Shown here: piece after piece, positions 1-7,273 of the stretch
How positions within the stretch are numbered: the stretch's first letter is position 1
Layout of the letters: every line of letters begins with the position of its first letter
Source of the DNA: Dendrosporobacter quercicolus
Lineage (GTDB): Bacteria; Bacillota; Negativicutes; DSM-1736; Dendrosporobacteraceae
Assembly (NCBI RefSeq): GCF_900104455.1
Contig: NZ_FNHB01000006.1
Span: forward strand, 1-64,000
Length of the DNA stretch: 64,000 nt
Direction: 5' to 3'
Notes under the pieces: model-generated
What the model saw: the letters and a program-made list of their open reading frames with translations, nothing else
Database searches by the model: none
What the model was told of the DNA's origin: nothing
Translations under genes and position numbers: made by a program

Positions 1-10
1 AGCGGGATAT

Positions 11-46
11 TAGCGGAGCCAAAGTCCAAAAGCTAATAGCCAGCAT
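11..46 (+). repeat. tRNA-spacer repeat, copy 1
   Basis: A short spacer repeat lies just before tRNA-Asp. Its core (tagcggagc, then ccaaagtccaaaagctaata, then ccagcat) recurs at 204-250 before tRNA-Phe with small indels. The spacer at 131-165 carries related words in inverted orientation. Function is unknown; it may be tRNA-processing spacer or a decayed dispersed repeat. Confidence 0.6.
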
Positions 47-54
47 CCCAAAAC

Positions 55-131
55 GGCCCGGTAGTTTAGTCGGTTAGAATGCCGCCCTGTCACGGCGGAG
101 GTCGTGGGTTCGAGTCCCATCCGGGTCGCCA
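55..131 (+). tRNA. tRNA-Asp (GTC)
   Basis: Complete cloverleaf. The 7-bp acceptor stem ggcccgg/ccgggtc has one G-U pair. The anticodon loop ctgtcac gives GUC, the T-loop is ttcgagt, the discriminator base is G and the CCA end is encoded. It is the first of seven tRNAs on this strand. Confidence 0.97.
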
Positions 132-203
132 TTTTAGATATTAGACGTTGGACATTGGCTATTGGATAGTACAATAGGCAGGTCCGGCAATACTATAGGG
201 ATT

Positions 204-250
204 TTAGCGGAGCTTCCAAAGTCCAAAAGCTAATATCCAAAATCCAGCAT
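204..250 (+). repeat. tRNA-spacer repeat, copy 2
   Basis: Second copy of the spacer repeat at 11-46, slightly longer: it has an extra tt after ggagc and an extra aaat before ccagcat. It ends one base before tRNA-Phe. The shared stretch ccaaagtccaaaagctaata is exact. Confidence 0.6.
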
Positions 251-326
<76 letters not shown>

Positions 327-333
327 CCATAAC

Positions 334-409
334 GCTGGTGTAGCTCAATTGGTAGAGCAGCTGACTTGTAATCAGCAGGTTGGGGGTTCAATTCCTCTCG
401 CCAGCTCCA
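334..409 (+). tRNA. tRNA-Thr (TGT)
   Basis: Acceptor stem gctggtg/cgccagc, anticodon loop cttgtaa giving UGU, discriminator T, CCA encoded. It lies 11 nt before tRNA-Gly in the same cluster. Confidence 0.97.
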
Positions 410-420
410 CAGGTTTAACT

Positions 421-494
421 GCGGGTGTAGCTCAATGGTAGAGCCCTAGCCTTCCAAGCTAGTCACGTGGGTTCGATTCCCATCACCCGCTCCA
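421..494 (+). tRNA. tRNA-Gly (TCC)
   Basis: Acceptor stem gcgggtg/cacccgc, anticodon loop cttccaa giving UCC, discriminator T, CCA encoded. At 74 nt it has the usual compact glycine tRNA D arm. Confidence 0.97.
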
Positions 495-506
495 TCTATA
501 TATTAT

Positions 507-595
507 GCCGGGGTGGCGGAACTGGCAGACGCAACGGACTTAAAATCCGTCGGATGGTAACATCCGTACCGGTTCGATTCCGGTCCTCGGCACCA
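507..595 (+). tRNA. tRNA-Leu (TAA)
   Basis: Class II tRNA of 89 nt with a long variable arm (cggatggtaacatccg). The acceptor stem begins gccgggg, the anticodon is UAA, and CCA is encoded. First of three consecutive leucine tRNAs. Confidence 0.97.
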
Positions 596-615
596 GCTAC
601 TTTTCTTATCTTCAT

Positions 616-701
616 GCGGTCGTGGCGGAACGGCAGACGCGCTAGCCTCAGGAGCTAGTGGGGGCAACCTCGTGGTGGTTCAAATCCACTCGACCGCACC
701 A
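616..701 (+). tRNA. tRNA-Leu (CAG)
   Basis: Class II tRNA. Acceptor stem gcggtcg/cgaccgc, anticodon loop ctcagga giving CAG, long variable arm, CCA encoded. It sits between the other two leucine tRNAs and probably arose by duplication of a related isoacceptor. Confidence 0.97.
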
Positions 702-724
702 TAAAAAAAATATACTTATGCTAT

Positions 725-808
725 GCGGTTGTGGTGGAACGGCAGACACACCATCTTGAGGGGGTGGCGGGGAGACCTGTGTGGGTTCAAATCCCACCAA
801 CCGCACCA
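725..808 (+). tRNA. tRNA-Leu (GAG)
   Basis: Class II tRNA. Acceptor stem gcggttg/caaccgc, anticodon loop ttgaggg giving GAG, long variable arm, CCA encoded. Last tRNA of the cluster; a terminator follows after 8 nt. Confidence 0.96.
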
Positions 809-816
809 AACATTAG

Positions 817-846
817 AGCTTCCGATATTTGATCGGGAGCTTTTTT
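817..846 (+). terminator. tRNA-cluster terminator
   Basis: Hairpin agcttccgat/atcgggagct with one G-U wobble, followed by six T. It lies directly after the last tRNA and is a typical intrinsic terminator. Confidence 0.9.
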
Positions 847-862
847 ATGATATAATCCAAAA

Positions 863-940
863 AAGCGGGAGACTTGTACTATACCGTGTAATTTATGGCC
901 ATCGCAAGGAAACTGCCTCGATTTTTCGAGGCGGTTTTTT
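863..940 (+). ncRNA. Candidate small RNA after the tRNA cluster
   Basis: A promoter-like pair, ttgatc (829-834) and tataat (851-856) with 16-nt spacing, lies inside and just after the tRNA terminator. About 80 nt later a strong hairpin (ctgcctcga/tcgaggcgg) followed by six T ends the unit. No open reading frame with a ribosome binding site is visible between them. The unit could encode a short stable RNA. It could also be a second back-up terminator for read-through from the tRNAs. Confidence 0.35.
911..940 (+). terminator. Intrinsic terminator
   Basis: Stem aactgcctcga/tcgaggcggtt around a short T loop, followed by T residues. It ends the candidate small RNA or acts as a second tRNA-cluster terminator. 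From 941 to 1217 the DNA is AT-rich and shows no gene. Confidence 0.85.
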
Positions 941-1217
941 AATTGCTGATAGGATAAGAACGTAAGCGTTTTATTAATTATTCAGCGTTGCTGGCGGACT
1001 TGCCGGCTCAGTCCGTTTACAATAAAACTTAACTAAAATATAACAAATTGCAACAGCATCTGCTAAAAAAGTATAAAAGTTTACAATGATTTAATAAAAT
1101 TGGAAAATATTTTTATGAAAATGTAATGTACAGGAGCGGCAAAATGTATTAAAATAGTATTATAGTATTACTTTTGCATTTGTAGTCTCAATTTTTATAG
1201 AGTGAAGGAGGCGCAAT

Positions 1218-1457
1218 ATGGCAATTAGGCGGATAGAGATGGATCGAAAGGACAGTAGCAGCTATCGTCAACTGATGAGAGAAAGGGGCTTTATTTCGGC
1301 GAGTTATTTTTCTGTTTGCGGCTTTGATGTAAGCAAACTTAAAAAACTTGCGCAACAGGGGAAGATGGATGCAATTCGTTGTGCAATCGGTAATTCGGTC
1401 AGGTGGTACTATAGTGAAAAACAGGCTGAATTAGCTCACCTTAGAGGAGAAGTCTAA
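1218..1457 (+). CDS. Small hypothetical protein with possible helix-turn-helix
   Basis: A 79-residue protein with a strong ribosome binding site (aaggagg, 7 nt before ATG). I do not recognise a named family. The first 35 residues are basic and polar. Residues 36-60 (around KLKKLAQQGKMDAI) look like a recognition helix followed by a short strand, as in the small MerR or excisionase-like DNA-binding fold. It has no signal peptide or membrane segment. The gene is monocistronic, between an AT-rich upstream region and a strong terminator. A regulatory or adaptor role is a guess. Confidence 0.7.
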   Translation: MAIRRIEMDRKDSSSYRQLMRERGFISASYFSVCGFDVSKLKKLAQQGKMDAIRCAIGNSVRWYYSEKQAELAHLRGEV

Positions 1458-1470
1458 ATAGAAGGAAGTT

Positions 1471-1509
1471 AGCCCTATAGTGATAATATCACTATAGGGC
1501 TTATTTTTC
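1471..1509. terminator. Bidirectional terminator
   Basis: Almost perfect 31-nt palindrome (agccctatagtgata and its complement around one central A) followed by a T-rich run on the plus strand. It lies between two convergent genes and probably ends both. Confidence 0.9.
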
Positions 1510-1809
1510 TTTGCCAGACAGTTTGTCATGCAGCAGCTCAAGCTGTAGCTTGAGCTGGTTAATTTGTTGTTGCATATCCTCAAGGGCGCTAAACTCCGGC
1601 GGCTGCGTCCGACTACGCTGAGCTGCTATCGGTGCTGACCCCAGTACTGTCAGAGCCAATCCCAGCATAGCGAAAAAATTGCCAATGGCATTAACTTCAT
1701 CAGAGGTTTTTTCTTTTGCCAGGACAATTGCAAGAATAGCGGCAAGGATGACGAGCATGTCAAGATCGGCTTCATCTAATTCAAGAGGGCTGCTATTTGA
1801 GGTCACCAT
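1501..1809 (-). CDS. Small hypothetical membrane-associated protein
   Basis: About 102 residues, not recognised as a named family. Residues 10-70 are acidic and then hydrophobic, with two likely membrane-associated segments. The C-terminal 35 residues (around MQQQINQLKLQLELLHDKL) form a leucine/glutamine-rich coiled coil. I chose the ATG at 1809 because gaggtg lies at normal distance before it; an in-frame GTG at 1818 lacks its own site. The stop falls in the shared terminator hairpin. Similar small proteins with a hydrophobic segment and coiled coil are common in spore formers, but no function can be given. Confidence 0.65.
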   Translation of the reverse strand: MVTSNSSPLELDEADLDMLVILAAILAIVLAKEKTSDEVNAIGNFFAMLGLALTVLGSAPIAAQRSRTQPPEFSALEDMQQQINQLKLQLELLHDKLSGKEK

Positions 1810-2028
1810 ACAAATCACCTCAGAATTATTATACGGGGCTTTTTGAATTAAAATGCTAATAGATTTAACCCCTTATTCCCAACGCATGGTCTGATTTTAC
1901 CGGTCGAAAACAGGGGCGACCGCTGCTGTTATTCATGATAAATTTATAGAAGGGGGTAGATTATTTGCTATGGTTTGTTGCATAATAGTACTGTCAGGGA
2001 ATTCTAAGCATCATTTCAGGAGGTTCTT

Positions 2029-3207
2029 GTGCACGGTCCCACGAAGTTATCAATCTTGATTAGTTTTGTTATAATTATTGCCATCAGTTGGATTGTCTAC
2101 CGCCTGCTGAAAAAATGTTTTTCCGGATACGATACTTTGTTTTTCAGGCGGTTTTACTGGCTTACCAGCGCAACCGTGGCCATTGGTCTGACGATTATCA
2201 GAACAGTACAGCCGGGATTGATTTCGGCGGAGTTTTTTCGGATTGCATTCAGCTGGCTGATGGGACAAATAATAGTATTGCTGCTCTCGCCGGTGTTTTA
2301 TTCGGCTTATCGCCTGGCAGCCGCCGGTACCGGAAAAACATCGGCAGCTTCGGATACAATGCTGTCCCGGCGGCGTTTTTTACGTGCCGCAGGCAGTATG
2401 GTGCCGCTTGCTGCGCTGGGAATCAGTACATACGGCGTTTATTCCGGCGGCTCGCACATTGCGGTTCAGCGCCATCAGCTTTTTTTGCCGCAGCTACCGG
2501 CATATTTAGATAAGTTGAAAATTGCTCAACTTAGTGATACGCATATTGGTTTATTTTTTTCGGTGGCTAAATTAGAGGAAACCTTAGCTGCCGTCAGGCG
2601 GGAGCAGCCCGATATGCTGGTAATCACTGGAGATTTTCTGGATGATTTAAGCTTACTGGAGCCGGCCATGCATCAATTGAGCAAGCTGGCAGGCGAACTT
2701 AAACACGGCATATATTTTAGCTGGGGCAACCATGAGTATTTTCGTGATATTAATAAAATTCGCCAAGCATTCAAAGCTACACCGGTAACAGTGCTTGCGA
2801 ACGGCAGCCACCTGATTATCGACGCTAAACAGCCTTTTTATATATTGGGTGTTGACTACCCCTGGGCTGAGCGGGGACTGGATCAGATTGCGAAACGGAA
2901 GGCAATGTTTGAACAGGCAATAAAAGATGTACCGGAAAATGCATTTAAAATATTGCTCAGCCATCATCCCGATTTTATCGATAATGCGTTCTCAGCCGGA
3001 ATTCCGCTGACGTTAACCGGGCATACCCATGGCGGGCAGATTGCGCTATTCGGGCAGTCCTTGCTGCCGGTAACGTATCAATACATGCGTGGTTTATATC
3101 AACATCATAATTCATACGGGTATGTAAGTACCGGCGCAGGAAGCTGGTTTCCCTTCCGTCTTGGCTGTCCGGCCGAATTCGCTGTATTTACCCTGCATTG
3201 CGGCTAA
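2029..3207 (+). CDS. Membrane-anchored metallophosphoesterase (YkuE-like)
   Basis: Predicted calcineurin-like phosphoesterase using a two-metal centre, 392 residues. The N-terminal 140 residues hold about three hydrophobic helices and a twin-arginine-like stretch SRRRFLRAAG near residue 113. The catalytic domain follows: DTHIG near 169, GDF near 200, GNHE near 235, a lone H in SHHPD, and GHTHGG near 331, which together give all metal ligands of the family. Start is GTG with aggagg 5 nt upstream. B. subtilis YkuE is the closest named relative by architecture; related proteins act on lipid head groups such as UDP-diacylglucosamine, but the substrate here is unknown. The gene stands alone. Confidence 0.9.
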   Translation: MHGPTKLSILISFVIIIAISWIVYRLLKKCFSGYDTLFFRRFYWLTSATVAIGLTIIRTVQPGLISAEFFRIAFSWLMGQIIVLLLSPVFYSAYRLAAAGTGKTSAASDTMLSRRRFLRAAGSMVPLAALGISTYGVYSGGSHIAVQRHQLFLPQLPAYLDKLKIAQLSDTHIGLFFSVAKLEETLAAVRREQPDMLVITGDFLDDLSLLEPAMHQLSKLAGELKHGIYFSWGNHEYFRDINKIRQAFKATPVTVLANGSHLIIDAKQPFYILGVDYPWAERGLDQIAKRKAMFEQAIKDVPENAFKILLSHHPDFIDNAFSAGIPLTLTGHTHGGQIALFGQSLLPVTYQYMRGLYQHHNSYGYVSTGAGSWFPFRLGCPAEFAVFTLHCG

Positions 3208-3400
3208 GCCGGCCTGGCCCTATTGGGCTTTTGCTTGCGATCATTGTATGGCCTGCCTGAATTTTTGTCCAACCCGTTCTATCCAGGCCAGCCCTTGGCT
3301 GGTCTCCTACTACATATTACGCCGGTATAGAGCGGTTTCGGCACCAGCTATTTTCTTCGGTACCGGGGCGAACCGCTTTTCCAGAAAAACAGACTCCTGA
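3205..3400 (+). pseudogene. Remnant of a 4Fe-4S ferredoxin-type protein (C-terminal end)
   Basis: Reading in the frame that contains position 3161, the stretch after the phosphoesterase stop encodes a cysteine motif of the form CxxCxxCxxxCP (CDHCMACLNFCPTRSIQ) followed by LRRYR. This pattern matches the C-terminal iron-sulfur motif of EFR1-type flavodoxin/ferredoxin fusions. It has no start codon or ribosome binding site of its own, so it looks like the tail of a lost gene. A chance match is possible but unlikely given four correctly spaced cysteines. Confidence 0.4.
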
Positions 3401-3442
3401 CGGAGTCTGAGGAGAGTGTGTGAAAGTACAAACCGCTGGTAT

Positions 3443-3700
3443 TCAGCGTTTATACTGATATGGGTAACAAGGCATCGGTACGCAGATATAATAAGGTGAG
3501 CAATAGATTGGTCTGGCGTTAGATCGGGGTGAACAAGACCAATTGCCGAAATGGCGGGGATAGCAGCTGCGGGGCCGGCAGCCAGCCAGCGCAGCTATTG
3601 CGGTTATGACAGCTACACCCGGCAAACAGCGCTCCCGGTAAGAAGGATGGTTGGCGGCAGGCGTCCAGTCCAATATTTCAGGATACTCGTAACGATGCAA
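3443..3700 (-). CDS. Small hypothetical protein, Cys/Tyr/Pro-rich tail
   Basis: About 85 residues, not recognised. The N-terminal half begins LHRYEYPEILDWTPA and continues into a short hydrophobic stretch (VAVITAIAALAGC). The last 40 residues are rich in Cys, Tyr, Pro and Arg (PIYCSPYYICVPMPCYPY), recalling small spore-coat or envelope proteins. I chose the in-frame TTG at 3700: a perfect aaggagg lies 12 nt upstream and overlaps an earlier in-frame GTG at 3712. The gene diverges from the radical SAM gene. It could be a real small protein or a decaying reading frame. Confidence 0.45.
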   Translation of the reverse strand: MHRYEYPEILDWTPAANHPSYRERCLPGVAVITAIAALAGCRPRSCYPRHFGNWSCSPRSNARPIYCSPYYICVPMPCYPYQYKR

Positions 3701-3787
3701 TTTTTGTTTCACCTCCTTGCATCTTTCTATGTATACTATGAGTAGGAGCGAATGGGTGTTACCTAAATAAAAACTAAGGAGGCTTTT

Positions 3788-4687
3788 ATGTATTTCGATA
3801 CTGCTGAAGGTCCGGTTTTTCGTCCGCCCAGCGAGGCCAATAGTTTTATTCTTCGGGTTACGATCGGCTGTTCACATAATCGCTGTACTTTTTGTAATAT
3901 GTACCGCGGTGTGGACTTTCGCATTAGAACAATGGAGGAAATCATTCAGCAAATTAATCAGGCGAAGCAATATCAACAGCATATCCGGCGAATATTTTTA
4001 GCTGACGGCAATGCTTTGATTCTGCCTACCGATAAGTTGCTGGAAGTTTTGCAGCGGCTTACCGCTACTTTTCCCCGGTTGCAGAGGGTAGCCTGTTATG
4101 CCGGGCCGCAGGATATTTTGCGTAAAACACCGGAGGATTTGGAAAAACTGAATCACGCCGGCTTAACATTAGTGTATTATGGCATGGAATCGGGGGACGA
4201 TGAGGTTCTGAAGCATGTTTGCAAGGGGGTAAACGGTGTACAATCCGTTACCGCTGGTCAGAAGATTGTCGCAGCTGGAATGAAATTATCGATGATGGTC
4301 ATTTTAGGACTTGGCGGTAAAGCCGGTTCGATGCGTCATGCGGAAAATACCGCTCAGGCGGTAAGCGCCATCAGACCAAATATGTTAAGCGCTTTAACTT
4401 TAATGATGTACCGGGGCAGTGAATTGCGGGCCGAGTATGAGCGCGGTGAATTTGAATTATTGTCGCCGGTTGAAATTATGAGCGAGCTTTACGCCATCAT
4501 CGACAGGATTGAATTACCGGCAGGCAGCCACTGCATATTCAGAAGCAATCATGTGTCTAATTATACTGCTTTTGCAGGGACGTTGCCGCAGGATAAAAGC
4601 AAGCTGCTGGCGGCTATCAAAGCGGCGGAGTCGAAGCTGGCTAAATTGGATCATTGGGATCCATATAATAATCCCGATTATTTTTAA
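3788..4687 (+). CDS. Radical SAM protein
   Basis: A 299-residue radical SAM enzyme. Near residue 30 the motif GCSHNRCTFC supplies three cysteines for a 4Fe-4S cluster that cleaves S-adenosylmethionine, with a CX4CX2C spacing seen in a subgroup of uncharacterised proteins. A YYGMESGDDEVL segment near residue 140 is the GxESG-type stretch of the TIM-barrel core, and MVILGLGGK near 180 is a further barrel strand. The start has aaggagg at ideal distance. There is no extra B12 or C-terminal iron-sulfur domain, so the substrate cannot be predicted. It is followed closely by tcdA and may be cotranscribed. Confidence 0.85.
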   Translation: MYFDTAEGPVFRPPSEANSFILRVTIGCSHNRCTFCNMYRGVDFRIRTMEEIIQQINQAKQYQQHIRRIFLADGNALILPTDKLLEVLQRLTATFPRLQRVACYAGPQDILRKTPEDLEKLNHAGLTLVYYGMESGDDEVLKHVCKGVNGVQSVTAGQKIVAAGMKLSMMVILGLGGKAGSMRHAENTAQAVSAIRPNMLSALTLMMYRGSELRAEYERGEFELLSPVEIMSELYAIIDRIELPAGSHCIFRSNHVSNYTAFAGTLPQDKSKLLAAIKAAESKLAKLDHWDPYNNPDYF

Positions 4688-4713
4688 TAAATACAATAGA
4701 TAAAGGTGAATTT

Positions 4714-5481
4714 ATGTTACATCGGTTTTCTCGGACTGAATTATTAATTGGCCCGCAAAGCTTGGCGATGCTGACGCAAAGTAAAGTGGCTGTATTTGGA
4801 ATTGGCGGGGTCGGCACCTATGTTGTTGAAGGCCTGGCGCGTTCCGGTGTCGGAAAGTTTGTATTGGTGGATGATGATTGTATCTGCCTGACCAATATTA
4901 ACCGGCAGCTGCATGCAACCTCGAAAACAGTAGGCAGACCAAAAGTTGAGGTTATGCGCGAACGGATTTATGATATTAATCCGCAGGCGGAAGTAACGGT
5001 GTTACAGCAGTTTTATATGCCGGATACAGCCGATGAACTGCTTGCTGACGATTATGACTATATTGTGGATGCCATTGATACTGTAACCGGAAAACTTGAT
5101 CTGGTTGTCAAAGCCAAAGCCAGGCATATTCCGGTGATCAGCAGTATGGGCGCAGGCAATAAGCTTGACCCAACCAGGTTTGAAGTGACCGATATTTATC
5201 AAACCTCCGTCTGCCCTTTGGCCAAAGTGATGCGAAAGGAATTGCGTAAACGCGGGGTTGAATCGCTTAAAGTTGTTTACTCCCGGGAGGAACCGCTAAA
5301 ACCGGTGGAAACGGCCGGGTCAAGCTGCGCAACCGGTTGTATATGCCCGTCAGGAACTACCAGAAAATGCACTGTTCGCAATCAGATTCCGGGCAGTATT
5401 GCTTTTGTTCCGGCTGTGGCCGGTTTGATCATTGCCGGTGAAGTGGTAAAAGATTTAATTGCCGGGGAAAAACGGCAGTGA
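4714..5481 (+). CDS. tcdA: tRNA threonylcarbamoyladenosine dehydratase
   Basis: ThiF/E1-like enzyme of 255 residues that uses ATP to cyclise the t6A modification at position 37 of ANN-decoding tRNAs to ct6A. The nucleotide-binding GIGGVGTYV is near residue 27. The adenylation motif NINRQLHAT follows near 64. Near residue 205 the motif CATGCICPSG supplies the C-terminal cysteines typical of TcdA/CsdL. The C-terminal PAVAGLIIAGEVV is the last conserved family block. The gene lies 26 bp after the radical SAM gene and 24 bp before a secreted-protein gene, so a three-gene unit is likely. Confidence 0.92.
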   Translation: MLHRFSRTELLIGPQSLAMLTQSKVAVFGIGGVGTYVVEGLARSGVGKFVLVDDDCICLTNINRQLHATSKTVGRPKVEVMRERIYDINPQAEVTVLQQFYMPDTADELLADDYDYIVDAIDTVTGKLDLVVKAKARHIPVISSMGAGNKLDPTRFEVTDIYQTSVCPLAKVMRKELRKRGVESLKVVYSREEPLKPVETAGSSCATGCICPSGTTRKCTVRNQIPGSIAFVPAVAGLIIAGEVVKDLIAGEKRQ

Positions 5482-5505
5482 CAAGTCTAAGCAAAGAGGG
5501 GCTGA

Positions 5506-5949
5506 GTGTGTTTGAAAAAAATTATTGCCGGATTGTTTTTGGCAGTTATGTTCGTTTTTGCCGGATCTGCTGCTGTTAACGGAGGACCGGCGCCCAATCT
5601 GTTCAAAATACAGATTACTCATGTTGGCGCAGAGGTAAGCGGCTGGAAAACTGTTGCTGAGGCCCAAAAGCAAACCATTTATGGGCAGAATTTTTACTTG
5701 GCCGCTCATTTCAGCGGTTATGCGGACGAGAGATCGATTAAGATTTCTTCCAACGGTTTTCTGGTTAAGGACGGCGAATTGGTTGTTGTAAATAAAACTC
5801 CGGTAGGTAATCCGGCGTCAGGATATATTTATGAGTTTAAAATGCCGTTAGAGTACAGCAAAGGCCTGATTGTAATTGAAGCAGCCGGAATCAACGGCGG
5901 ACGGCGTTCCAACAGTATATCCGGCATTATTGCCGAATATCGTCAATGA
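5506..5949 (+). CDS. Hypothetical secreted protein
   Basis: A 147-residue protein, not recognised. It starts with a clear signal peptide (LKKIIAGLFLAVMFVFAGSA), then a soluble beta-rich domain of about 120 residues with many glycines and serines. The start is uncertain: GTG at 5506 lies 4 nt after gagggg, while TTG at 5512 has 10 nt spacing and begins exactly at the signal peptide. It follows tcdA after 24 bp. A REP-like palindrome lies just after the stop. Probably periplasmic or cell-surface. Confidence 0.7.
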   Translation: MCLKKIIAGLFLAVMFVFAGSAAVNGGPAPNLFKIQITHVGAEVSGWKTVAEAQKQTIYGQNFYLAAHFSGYADERSIKISSNGFLVKDGELVVVNKTPVGNPASGYIYEFKMPLEYSKGLIVIEAAGINGGRRSNSISGIIAEYRQ

Positions 5950-5956
5950 ATGGTAC

Positions 5957-5989
5957 AATGTGTCAAGGGGACGGGGTTGTTGACACATT
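5957..5989. repeat. REP-like palindrome, copy 1
   Basis: Arms aatgtgtcaa and ttgacacatt pair perfectly around a G-rich centre ggggacggggttg. The same 29-nt core occurs at 9460-9488 and, inverted, at 9866-9894. The sequence lies between two convergent genes. It fits the repetitive extragenic palindromes mobilised by REP-associated tyrosine transposases, though no such transposase is in the window. Confidence 0.75.
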
Positions 5990-6005
5990 GGAAAGATGGT
6001 AAAGA

Positions 6006-7156
6006 TTATATCCATTCCTTATAATTTTCCCAGTCTCCCATCATGCGCGCTTGGACCTTAACATTGACAGGCTCAGGCAAGTTAGGGATTTTGGCAATGA
6101 TGGAGTAATAAAATAACGCTTTTTCCTGATTTCCTGTCAATTCGTATACTTGTCCAAGGTTAAACTGGGAATCAAGTGGTTTTCCTTGAAGTTCAAGGCA
6201 TTTCTCGAAGTCTTTGATTGCCTCAGGATATTTTTCCATTAAGGCAAAGGCATTTCCGCGGCCAGCATAAAAAATTGCTTTGTTCGGATCCAAAGCGATG
6301 GCTTGATTCGTATCAGCCAAAGCAGCTTCGGCATTTTTTAGTTTAATATGCGAATAAGCACGCTCCTGGTAATTAAAGGCCACCTTAGGTTTTAATTCTA
6401 TGGCTTTTGATATGGCGTTGATTGCTTGTAAATAATTTTCAGTTTCAGCATTGCTATAGGCCAATTCATAATAGTTATCAACGTTTTTGGGATGAAGTCT
6501 GGCGGCACTTGCAAAGGCTTCGCCGGCTTTTGCGTAATTGCCGTTTTTTTGATAGGAATACCCGAGATTAGCCAGTCCCGGCTGGTACTTTCATTTAGTT
6601 TTAGTGAATTTAGTATTTCTGAAAACATCTGAAGTCCTTGCTCACGCTGCGTTTCTTTGAATACGCCGACGATATCCAATATAGTGTCATTCATCCAAAA
6701 GGCTGCATTTATTACAATTTGCCTGCCGCCATCCTTCCGGGGCCAGGAATACACGGCTATGTTGGCATCTTGGTTTGCTATGGTATCCTTTTTAATTGAC
6801 TCTACTTTAACATCAGGCCGTTTAGCACTAAATCTATTAATGAATATGTCCAATATTTCGCTATATTCCGTACTGTACATGGCGACCGGATACGGCGGCA
6901 TGGCGCTAACTAGAATTTTCCCGGCATTTTCTTTGTCGAAAGCACTAAACAGTAGTGTCCCCTGCATTTCTCCCCGACCATATACAACTTTCCATTCATC
7001 CGGGAGAATTAGTGAAAATCCATATTTATTGTTTTCAACCACTTGGGCATTTGCTGACGGAAGATGCAATAGATTAAAAACTAAGCAGATAAATAAAAGG
7101 CCGCGACCGATAAATAATAATAGTTGCTTCGACTTTCTTTGGTTATTCTTGTTCAT
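6006..7156 (-). pseudogene. Frameshifted exported PsbP-like/TPR protein
   Basis: Two overlapping reading frames encode successive parts of one protein of about 380 residues. The first has a signal peptide ending near SANA, then a PsbP/DUF1795-like beta domain (YGFSLILPDEWKVV onward) to about residue 187. Coding then continues in another frame from QPGLANLGYSYQKNGNY with at least four tetratricopeptide repeats, ending at 6006. The switch lies near 6585-6600. No slippery heptamer with a stimulatory structure is obvious, so a natural frameshift or a sequencing error is more likely than programmed shifting. The start has aggagg upstream. The intact product would be an exported scaffold of unknown partner. 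Confidence 0.8.
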
Positions 7157-7213
7157 ACAAAAATCCTCCTGTTCCTGGTTTTTGAAATAGTGTTACCGCA
7201 ATTAACTCAAATG

Positions 7214-7265
7214 GAATGTAAAGGGGAGCCGTAAAGAGCTTTATTTAAAGCTTTTGCGGCTCCCC
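7214..7265 (-). terminator. Chemoreceptor gene terminator
   Basis: On the minus strand cggctcccc and ggggagccg pair around an AT-rich interior with the smaller pair aaagctt/aaagctc, followed by ttt. It lies just after the chemoreceptor stop codon. Confidence 0.7.
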
Positions 7266-7273
7266 CGTTTAAG

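Noticed and set aside
6560-6620. Programmed ribosomal frameshift in the PsbP-like/TPR gene
   Set aside because: No slippery heptamer with a suitable downstream structure or internal Shine-Dalgarno was seen, so mutation or sequencing error is simpler.
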